DNA from: Oscillospiraceae bacterium
Lineage (GTDB): Bacteria > Bacillota > Clostridia > Oscillospirales > Oscillospiraceae
Assembly (NCBI GenBank): GCA_017445875.1
Contig: JAFSRZ010000048.1
Location: 1-64,000, forward strand
Direction of reading: 5' to 3'
DNA length: 64,000 bases
A program made the position numbers and the translations under genes. Below, one piece after another: positions 24,183 through 30,696 of the stretch. The notes below the pieces were generated by a model that ran no database searches, was not told the DNA's origin, and saw only the letters and a list, made by a program, of their open reading frames with translations. Positions within the stretch are counted from its first letter, which is position 1; each line of letters begins with the position of its first letter.

Positions 24183-26006
24183 ATGACCAAAGACGAATTA
24201 CGGGACAAGGCAAACGAATTGCCGTTGCTTCCCGGCGTATACCTCATGATGGACAGTACCGGGACTGTCATCTATGTTGGCAAGGCGCGGAAACTCAAAA
24301 ACCGTGTCAGCCAGTATTTTCAGGACAGCGCCGGACATTCCGAAAAAACACGCCGCATGGTCTCCATGATTGACCATTTCGACACCATTATTGTCAGCAG
24401 TGAATTTGAGGCGTTAATTTTAGAAAATTCCCTGATAAAACGCCATATGCCACGCTACAATATTCTCCTGAAAGACGACAAGGGCTACCCGTTCGTACGC
24501 CTCGGCGGCGGCGAATATCCGCGCTTTACGATAGTCTCCAAGTACGCCGGTGACGGCGCACGTTATTTCGGCCCCTTCGGCGGTCGCAGTGAGACACGCG
24601 CCGCGCTTGACGCCGTACTCGCCGCGTTGCGTCTGCCCAACTGCCGCCGACAATTTCCGCGTGATATCGGCGCGGGGCGTCCGTGCCTCAACTTCGACAT
24701 GGGACGCTGTGACGGTTTCTGCCGCCCGGACATGTCCGCCGACGAATACCGTCGACGTATCGAACAGGCCGCCCGGCTCCTCAACGGCAAATCAAAAGAT
24801 TTGTTGAAAGAACTCTCCGCCGACATGACCGCCGCCGCGGAATCACTACGCTTTGAACAGGCCGCGCAACTCCGTGACCGTATCCGCGCCATTGAGGCGT
24901 TGTCGAACAAACAAAGCGTCATAGCCGGACTGTGCGCCGATACCGACGTATGGGGACTGTGTACCGGCGAGGCCAAGAGTTGTTGCGCGATACTCCACAT
25001 GGAGAACGGAAATTTAACAGGCCGCGAAACATCGTTTTTTCGGACACCGTTGGAGGAAAGCGAGGCCGAAACGCTGTCGGCACTGCTGGCGCAATACTAT
25101 TTACCCCGCGCCGTACTGCCCCGTGAAATCCTGTTGCCGCTGGACACCGGAGACTTGGACGGCTTCGCCGACGCGCTGACGCGTCGCGCCGGGTACAAAG
25201 TCCGGGTACATGTCCCGCAACGCGGCGAAAAGGCCGACCTGCGCGACATGGCACGGCGTAACGCCTACGAGGAAGCGCGGCGCGTCACCACGGACGCCGA
25301 ACGCGTCGCGCACACGCTCGAACTGTTGACAAAAATGTTACGTCTCCCCGCACCCCCCGAACGTCTCGAAAGCTACGACATCTCCAACACCGGCAAAAGT
25401 GACATTGTGGCGTCGATGGTCGTCTACCACGGCACAAAGCCGCTCAAATCCGCCTACCGCCGCTTCCACATCAAAGAGTTGTCCGACGCCCCCGACGATT
25501 ACGCCTCCATGCGGGAAGTCCTGCGGCGTCGACTGCAACGCGCCGCAGACGGCGACGAAAAGTTTTTGCCCCTGCCGGACGTGTTTTTCATCGACGGCGG
25601 TCAGACCCACGCACAAACCGCCTTACAAGTTCTCGACACGTTCGGGTTACAAATCCCCGTATTCGGCATGGTCAAGGACGACCGGCACCGTACACGGGCG
25701 CTTGTCACGCCGTCCGGGGACGAAATCGGCATTGCCGCCGCGCCGTCCGTGTTCGCGCTTGTCGGACAGATTCAGGAGGAGACACACCGTTTCGCAATCA
25801 CATTCCACCGTCAAAGTCACCGGAAAAGCACGTTGCAATCGGAACTGGACAAGGTTCCGGGCATTGGCGCGAAACGCCGTGAGGCCTTGCGCAAACACTT
25901 CGGAAGTCTGAAAGCAATCCGCGACGCCGATATTGACACGTTGTCGGAAGTCGTGCCGCGCTCCGCCGCCGAAACGCTGTGGCGGTACTTCCACACAAGC
26001 GATTGA
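24183..26006 (+). CDS. uvrC: UvrABC excinuclease subunit C
   Basis: A 607-residue UvrC with all expected parts: GIY-YIG nuclease domain (PGVYLMMD...VIYVGKARKLKNRV), the UvrB-binding UVR motif (about 200-235), the RNase H-like 5' nuclease domain (DVFFIDGGQTH with catalytic aspartate) and the C-terminal helix-hairpin-helix (VPGIGAKRREALRKHFGS). It makes both incisions around DNA damage in nucleotide excision repair. ATG 24183 follows GGAGGCGGAG; the upstream frame extension lies in repeat B1. Length is normal for the family. Confidence 0.96.
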   Translation: MTKDELRDKANELPLLPGVYLMMDSTGTVIYVGKARKLKNRVSQYFQDSAGHSEKTRRMVSMIDHFDTIIVSSEFEALILENSLIKRHMPRYNILLKDDKGYPFVRLGGGEYPRFTIVSKYAGDGARYFGPFGGRSETRAALDAVLAALRLPNCRRQFPRDIGAGRPCLNFDMGRCDGFCRPDMSADEYRRRIEQAARLLNGKSKDLLKELSADMTAAAESLRFEQAAQLRDRIRAIEALSNKQSVIAGLCADTDVWGLCTGEAKSCCAILHMENGNLTGRETSFFRTPLEESEAETLSALLAQYYLPRAVLPREILLPLDTGDLDGFADALTRRAGYKVRVHVPQRGEKADLRDMARRNAYEEARRVTTDAERVAHTLELLTKMLRLPAPPERLESYDISNTGKSDIVASMVVYHGTKPLKSAYRRFHIKELSDAPDDYASMREVLRRRLQRAADGDEKFLPLPDVFFIDGGQTHAQTALQVLDTFGLQIPVFGMVKDDRHRTRALVTPSGDEIGIAAAPSVFALVGQIQEETHRFAITFHRQSHRKSTLQSELDKVPGIGAKRREALRKHFGSLKAIRDADIDTLSEVVPRSAAETLWRYFHTSD

Positions 26007-26028
26007 CGCAAAAACCGCGTCCCGCTTC

Positions 26029-26057
26029 TTGACGAACAAAACGCAAATCGCTATAAT
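26029..26057 (+). promoter_or_regulatory. Promoter for the nucleotidyltransferase gene
   Basis: TTGACG, 17 bases, TATAAT, 30 bases before the start codon. Confidence 0.75.
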
Positions 26058-26086
26058 CAGAACACGCAAAGGGGGGATTTCGCGTG

Positions 26087-26386
26087 ATGTACACCATTGA
26101 GGAACTCAAAGACACCATTTCCCCGTTGGCGCGGACATACGGCGTCCAGAGTGTGTCGCTGTTCGGCTCCTACGCCAGAGGCACCGCACGCCCCGACAGT
26201 GACGTGGACTTGAAAATCGAAAAGGGCGCGTTACGCTCGTTATATCAATTATGCGGCTTCCGGCTTGCCGTCGAGGACGCTTTGCGCGTGTCGGTAGACC
26301 TTGTGACCAGTGAATCTTCCGACCGCGACTTCCTGAAACGCATTGCCCCCGAGGAGGTGTTGCTTTACGTAGAAATCCGGTCTTGA
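26087..26386 (+). CDS. MNT-type minimal nucleotidyltransferase
   Basis: A 99-residue protein with the minimal nucleotidyltransferase fold: helix-turn GSYARG followed by the metal-binding SDVDL pair and a third acidic strand near VDLV. Members often act as antitoxins paired with HEPN toxins (MntA-HepT, which AMPylates its toxin), but no HEPN gene is adjacent here, so its role is open. GTG 26084 is an alternative start; GGGGGG lies upstream of both. The last codons overlap the -35 of the next promoter. Confidence 0.8.
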   Translation: MYTIEELKDTISPLARTYGVQSVSLFGSYARGTARPDSDVDLKIEKGALRSLYQLCGFRLAVEDALRVSVDLVTSESSDRDFLKRIAPEEVLLYVEIRS

Positions 26387-26410
26387 CAAACCCGTTTCAC
26401 GCGCTATAAT
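26383..26410 (+). promoter_or_regulatory. Strong promoter for the SH3-domain gene
   Basis: Consensus TTGACA, 16 bases, consensus TATAAT. The -35 overlaps the stop codon of the upstream nucleotidyltransferase gene. Confidence 0.8.
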
Positions 26411-26466
26411 AAAATTTAGGGGATTTTGTGTCCCCGTAACGTCAGCGCTTGAGGAGGCTTTACATC

Positions 26467-26661
26467 ATGGCACAGGTCAGTTACACCGTCAAAGTCAAGG
26501 TCAACTCCCATCTGAACGTCCGCAAGGGTCCCGGCAAAGACCGCGACGTAGTCGCCAAACTCAACAACGGCGACAAGGTCAAAATCGTGGAGGAAGTCGA
26601 CGGCTGGGGCAAGCTGGAGAACGGAAACTGGATTAGCCTCAAGTATACCGAGAAAGTCTAA
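26467..26661 (+). CDS. Stand-alone bacterial SH3 domain protein
   Basis: A 64-residue protein that is almost exactly one SH3_3/SH3b domain (LNVRKGPGKDRDVVAKLNNG, then WGKLENGNWISLKY). Such domains normally target exported wall hydrolases to peptidoglycan, but this one has no signal peptide, no anchor and no catalytic partner domain. GAGGAGG precedes the ATG and the promoter is close to consensus, so expression may be high. Function unknown. Confidence 0.82.
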   Translation: MAQVSYTVKVKVNSHLNVRKGPGKDRDVVAKLNNGDKVKIVEEVDGWGKLENGNWISLKYTEKV

Positions 26662-26667
26662 TATGCG

Positions 26668-26687
26668 GGGACGGCTCGCGCCGTCCC
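26668..26687 (+). terminator. Hairpin after the SH3 gene
   Basis: GGGACGG-CTCGCG-CCGTCCC, a 7-bp stem followed by TGATTTA. With such a poor T-run it may allow read-through to the next gene, which has no promoter of its own that I can see. Confidence 0.5.
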
Positions 26688-26714
26688 TGATTTACTGTGA
26701 AAGGACGGATTGTT

Positions 26715-27170
26715 ATGGGACTGTTTGACGGTCTGAAATTAGCGGCGGATTTGGTCAAGGGCGGAATCGCGGCGTATAAGGCGTGGGAGAAACTCGAAGC
26801 GCTTATCAAGCGTTCGCAGGACAAGTACAAGAGCCTTGTCAACGCCAATGAGGCCGCCCTGTATCAGGAGTTCGTGAACCTTGACTACGCCAAGAGCAAG
26901 GAGACCGAAACCGACAAGCAGAACGCAATGACGGACAAAGTCGAGGCGGCGGGCGTTGCGTATCTGACGGCGCTGGCGGCGGACGCGTCTTTCCCGCAGG
27001 CGTTCCGCACCGAGATTACACAGGCAGTCGCCGAGTACGTCAAAACGAACGACATGCCTATGGACATTTTCGCCGAACACATGATGAAGCAGGCCAAAAC
27101 CCCCGAAGAAAAAGCCGAAGTCCAGAAAATTATCGACGAGATGAAAGCCGAAGAGGCCGCCAAAAAATAA
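26715..27170 (+). CDS. Hypothetical helical protein
   Basis: A 151-residue protein I do not recognise. It looks largely alpha-helical, rich in Ala, Lys and Glu, with no signal peptide or membrane helix, and ends in a charged coiled segment (EEKAEVQKIIDEMKAEEAAKK). ATG 26715 has AAAGGA upstream. It probably shares the transcript of the SH3 gene, so a joint role is possible, but nothing in the sequence says what. Confidence 0.65.
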   Translation: MGLFDGLKLAADLVKGGIAAYKAWEKLEALIKRSQDKYKSLVNANEAALYQEFVNLDYAKSKETETDKQNAMTDKVEAAGVAYLTALAADASFPQAFRTEITQAVAEYVKTNDMPMDIFAEHMMKQAKTPEEKAEVQKIIDEMKAEEAAKK

Positions 27171-27184
27171 GCCGCCACGCGAAA

Positions 27185-27210
27185 CGCCCTCCCGATTGTC
27201 CGGGAGGGCG
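27185..27210. terminator. Bidirectional terminator between the helical protein and pta
   Basis: CGCCCTCCCG and CGGGAGGGCG form a perfect 10-bp stem with a 6-base loop, followed by short T-rich sequence on each side. Confidence 0.8.
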
Positions 27211-27228
27211 CGTGTTATTGTCGGGGAA

Positions 27229-28209
27229 TTAGTCCTCAGCAAGTCCGGCGGTAATCAGCGCCATGGAATAGACCTCTTGACCGTTACAGCCGCGGCTAAG
27301 GTCGTTAATCGGGGCGTTGAGGCCTTGCAGAATCGGGCCGTAGGCGTCGAAGCCGCCCAAACGCTGGGCAATCTTGTAGCCGATGTTACCGGCGTTGATG
27401 TCCGGGAAAATAAACGTGTTGGCGTGTCCGGCAACGGGGGAACCCTTGCACTTTGTTTTCGCCACACGCGGGGACACTGCCGCGTCGAACTGTAATTCGC
27501 CGTCCATGGGGATGTCGGGCGCTTTGGACTTGGCAAGCTCGCAGGCGTGGCGCATTTTGTCCACGTCCTCGCCGGAACCGGAACCGAGTGTCGAATAGCT
27601 CAGGAACGCTACACGCGGGTCAATGCCGAATATTTTCGCGGTGTGCGCGGTCTGAATTGCGATGTCGGCAAGGTCTTCTTCGGACGGCTTAATCTGAATC
27701 GCGCAGTCCGCCATTGCCAACACGTCGCGCTCACCCGAAACGGCGTTACGCACCAGAATGAAGCACGACGACACCAGACGGTTGCCGGGTTTCGTCTTGA
27801 CGAGTTGCAGGGCGGGGCGTACGGTGTCAGCGGTGGAGTAAGTCGCGCCGCCAAGGAGGGCGTCCGCACAGCCCATTTTGACAAGCATGGTGCCGAAATA
27901 ATTCGCGTGGGACAAATGCTGGCGGCATTCTTCCTCACTCATCTTGCCCTTGCGGAGGTCGTACATCATCTTGACCATTTCTTCCATATGGTCGTAATTC
28001 TGGGGGTCGCGGATGTCACAGCCCCGGATGTTGAATCCGGCTTCCTCGGCGGCGGCGTAGATTTCATCGGGGTTGCCGACAAGCACCGGCGTCAGGAATG
28101 TTCCCGACAGCAGACGCGCCGTCGCTTCTAAAATGCGGGGGTCGGTGCCTTCCGTGAACACGATACGCCGGGGGTGGGCTTTCAGCTTTTTGATGAGAAA
28201 TTCAAACAT
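27229..28209 (-). CDS. pta: Phosphate acetyltransferase
   Basis: A 326-residue short-form Pta (PTA_PTB family). Signatures include IVFTEGTDPRILEA at the N terminus, GGATYSTADTVRPALQ, and the C-terminal FPDINAGNIGYKIAQRL. It interconverts acetyl-CoA and acetyl phosphate, normally with AckA for ATP formation in acetate fermentation; ackA is not in the window. ATG 28209 follows AGGAGGG; a longer upstream frame runs across the promoter and is discarded. Confidence 0.95.
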   Translation of the reverse strand: MFEFLIKKLKAHPRRIVFTEGTDPRILEATARLLSGTFLTPVLVGNPDEIYAAAEEAGFNIRGCDIRDPQNYDHMEEMVKMMYDLRKGKMSEEECRQHLSHANYFGTMLVKMGCADALLGGATYSTADTVRPALQLVKTKPGNRLVSSCFILVRNAVSGERDVLAMADCAIQIKPSEEDLADIAIQTAHTAKIFGIDPRVAFLSYSTLGSGSGEDVDKMRHACELAKSKAPDIPMDGELQFDAAVSPRVAKTKCKGSPVAGHANTFIFPDINAGNIGYKIAQRLGGFDAYGPILQGLNAPINDLSRGCNGQEVYSMALITAGLAED

Positions 28210-28239
28210 GCGGAGTCCCTCCTGTGTAAATGATACCCT

Positions 28240-28268
28240 ATTATACAACCACATATTTCCACGGTCAA
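28240..28268 (-). promoter_or_regulatory. Promoter for pta
   Basis: Minus strand TTGACC, 17 bases, TATAAT, 30 bases before the start codon. Confidence 0.8.
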
Positions 28269-28417
28269 GCGTTTTTCACAGAATCCGCCACGCAAAACGG
28301 ACGCGCTTTTGTGAAATTTCAAGACACAATCGCAATACTTCCCCCGCCCGGACAGGTATAATTTTCCGTCGACGTGGAATCATGACAGAGGCGTTTTCGC
28401 GGATTGGAGGACAGAGC

Positions 28418-28690
28418 ATGGTAAAAGGCATTTCCAGACAAATTGTCGTGATTGATTCCCCCGACCAGAAACTTTTCGAGAAGGCAATCTTCATCGTACG
28501 GAACGACGCCTTCCGGGAGGGCGTCACGGCGCGGGCGCTTGTACAGGAAGCGCGGCGCGTCGCCCGGAACTGTGCCGGGGAACGGACGCGGGACAGTCTT
28601 TTCAATCGCTGTCTGCCGTGGATAACGGCGTTTATCGGAGGCGGCTTCGTGGGGGTGGCGTGGCTTCTGACGGTGTTTTTCTCCCTGTGA
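28418..28690 (+). CDS. Small conserved protein with C-terminal membrane helix
   Basis: A 90-residue protein: a soluble N-terminal part (ISRQIVVIDSPDQKLFEKAIF, with basic helix following) and one C-terminal membrane segment (WITAFIGGGFVGVAWLLTVFF). I recall similar uncharacterised proteins in Oscillospiraceae genomes, but can give no function. TTGGAGG lies 8 bases before the ATG. It has its own terminator. The tail-anchored layout puts the soluble part in the cytoplasm. Confidence 0.65.
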   Translation: MVKGISRQIVVIDSPDQKLFEKAIFIVRNDAFREGVTARALVQEARRVARNCAGERTRDSLFNRCLPWITAFIGGGFVGVAWLLTVFFSL

Positions 28691-28698
28691 GGTTCCAT

Positions 28699-28730
28699 AA
28701 AGTCCGCTGTCGGCGACGGCGGCGGACTTT
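28699..28730 (+). terminator. Terminator after the small membrane protein
   Basis: AAAGTCCGC and GCGGACTTT pair across a GC-rich loop; the right arm runs into TTTT. Confidence 0.75.
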
Positions 28731-28763
28731 TCCACGCGCACAACCGATTTTTCACGCTACATC

Positions 28764-28792
28764 TTGTAATCCGGCGCGGGATTTGTTATACT
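28764..28792 (+). promoter_or_regulatory. Promoter of the ATP-grasp/PHP/deacetylase operon
   Basis: TTGTAA, 17 bases, TATACT, 33 bases before the ATP-grasp start codon. With the terminator at 33608 it defines a four-gene unit. Confidence 0.7.
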
Positions 28793-28825
28793 GTCCGCAG
28801 AGAGCGGGAAAGGCGGTGCGGGAGT

Positions 28826-29938
28826 ATGCGGACGGTCATTATCACGGACGCGAAATATCGGGCTTCACTGGCGGCAATCCGGGTGTTGGGGCGCGCCGGA
28901 TACCGGGTCGTGGCGGCGCAGACACGCGCCGACTGTCCGTGGACGCCGCCGGCGTTTGTGTCGCGCTACGTCGCCGAACATCACTGGCTCCCCGGCTCCG
29001 CGTCCGATATGAACTACGCCGAATATCTGTTGGGACTGCTGGAACGCTACGACACGCCGGTACTGTTCTGTACGGGTGCCGCGACACTCAATGTAGTCTC
29101 GTGGCAGAGGGAACGCTTCCGGACACTCTGCCGCTTCCTGACAGCCTCGCCGGGTTCGCTCGACGCCCTCAACGATAAGGAGGCCGTACACCGCCGCTGT
29201 ATCGAACTCGGAATCCCGGTGCCGTTCGAGTATCAGGGCGTCCCGGACAGTTACCCCGTCGTCGTGAAACCCCACTGCGGGGAGAAGTTCGGCCTCAAGG
29301 CCGCCGAACGCTACCGGATTGCCCGCAATGAAAAAGAATGGCAGTCCGCCGTTTCGACTATGAGCGAGTACGACGCCGCGCCACTCGTGCAGGAGTACAT
29401 ACACGGCGACGCCGTGGGCGCAAGTGTGTTAATGGGGCGCGACGGCGCGTTATTGGGGGCGCTGTGTCACCGGCGCATACGGGAGTACCCGATATCCGGG
29501 GGGCCTTCGTCGTGCTGTGAGAGTATCTACGACGACGCGCTTGTAGAACAGGCACACCGTTTACTCAAATCGTTTGGCTTTCAGGGACTTGCCATGGTCG
29601 AGTTTAAGGGCGGACGTGTGCTGGAAGTCAATCCGCGAATCTGGGGAAGTTTCCCGCTGACGGCCTGCGTACGCAGTCCGCTGGCGTTACGCTATGTACA
29701 GGCGGCCTACGGCACCCCCGCACCCTATGCCCCCCACGATTACCGGAACGGCGTCCGTATGCGGTTCGTACTCAACGACACCGCCGCCATGATAAGTCTG
29801 TTACGGCACGGGCGATTCCGGGAATTTTTCGCGGCGGTTCCCGACTGTTTCTTTGCGCAGGAGGCTATAGCCAGTTGGCGTGACCCCTTGCCGATGTTCC
29901 GCTACCTTCGGAACACGATTCTGACGCCACGGGAATGA
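28826..29938 (+). CDS. ATP-grasp carboxylate ligase (COG3919-like)
   Basis: A 370-residue ATP-grasp protein. The N-terminal Rossmann-like lobe (VIITDAKYRASLAAIRVLGRAG) is followed by the ATP-binding lobe (SYPVVVKPHCG with the adenine/phosphate lysine; LVQEYIHGDAVG) and metal ligands in AMVEFK...VLEVNPRIWGS. Enzymes of this type join a carboxylate to an amine or other nucleophile using ATP; the substrates are unknown. First gene of an operon with a PHP phosphoesterase, a NodB deacetylase and a C39-like protein, which hints at making or trimming a cell-surface or peptide-linked product. Confidence 0.82.
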   Translation: MRTVIITDAKYRASLAAIRVLGRAGYRVVAAQTRADCPWTPPAFVSRYVAEHHWLPGSASDMNYAEYLLGLLERYDTPVLFCTGAATLNVVSWQRERFRTLCRFLTASPGSLDALNDKEAVHRRCIELGIPVPFEYQGVPDSYPVVVKPHCGEKFGLKAAERYRIARNEKEWQSAVSTMSEYDAAPLVQEYIHGDAVGASVLMGRDGALLGALCHRRIREYPISGGPSSCCESIYDDALVEQAHRLLKSFGFQGLAMVEFKGGRVLEVNPRIWGSFPLTACVRSPLALRYVQAAYGTPAPYAPHDYRNGVRMRFVLNDTAAMISLLRHGRFREFFAAVPDCFFAQEAIASWRDPLPMFRYLRNTILTPRE

Positions 29939-29952
29939 ACAAAGGAGACGCT

Positions 29953-30666
29953 ATGCAAATCCGCCTTGACATGCACATCCATTCCGAATACTCGCCGGAC
30001 GGCGCTATGTCGCTGTCGGAAATCGCGCAACGCGCAAGGGCGGCGGGACTGCACGGTGTCGCGGTCTGTGACCATGACCGCGTTTTACCCGACGCCGCCG
30101 CATGTCCGGGACTGTTCCTCATTCCGGGCGTGGAGGTGTCCACGGACGCCGGACACCTGTTAGGATGGTTTGTGACAGAACCCGTCGCGGCGCGGACACT
30201 CCCGGAAGCAGTCGCCGAGATTCACGCACAGGGCGGAATTGCCGTGCTTGCGCACCCGTTCGAGCATACCACAAGCCCCGTACGCGCCGAAACCGCGTCA
30301 AAGTACGTGGACGGCGTCGAGGTCTGGAACAGTCGCGCCGAACGGAAAAACCGTCGGGCAAACGCAATGGCGGCGGAGTTCGCCGACACGCATAATTTGC
30401 GCGGCTTCGCGGGCAGCGACGCCCACACGCCCCGCGAAATCGGCAACGGCGTCACCATTCTGAATGTCGACACGCTCACGCCCGATTCTGTCAAGGCGGC
30501 GTTGTTGTCGGGGAATGTCCGCACGGAGGGACGCCGCAGTAAAGCCGTCTGGACTGCCGTCAGTCAGTACACGCGCCGGAGAAAGTGTAAGGCGGGGTCG
30601 CTTGCCTATTGCAAATGGGCGGCGTTTGCCGTAAAATGTGTGTTAGAAGATATCTTCCGGCCTTGA
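29953..30666 (+). CDS. PHP domain phosphoesterase
   Basis: A 237-residue PHP-family metal-dependent hydrolase. The metal ligands are visible in order: DMHIHSEYSPDG (HxH), CDHDR, the Glu in GVEVS, AHPFEH and GSDAH. It resembles stand-alone PHP phosphatases (YciV-like) rather than polymerase or tyrosine-phosphatase forms. GGAG lies 6-7 bases before ATG 29953, 14 bases after the ATP-grasp stop. Substrate unknown; a phosphoester or nucleotide is likely from the family. Confidence 0.85.
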   Translation: MQIRLDMHIHSEYSPDGAMSLSEIAQRARAAGLHGVAVCDHDRVLPDAAACPGLFLIPGVEVSTDAGHLLGWFVTEPVAARTLPEAVAEIHAQGGIAVLAHPFEHTTSPVRAETASKYVDGVEVWNSRAERKNRRANAMAAEFADTHNLRGFAGSDAHTPREIGNGVTILNVDTLTPDSVKAALLSGNVRTEGRRSKAVWTAVSQYTRRRKCKAGSLAYCKWAAFAVKCVLEDIFRP

Positions 30667-30696
30667 CGCCGGGTACTACATAGAGGAGTGAACAAG

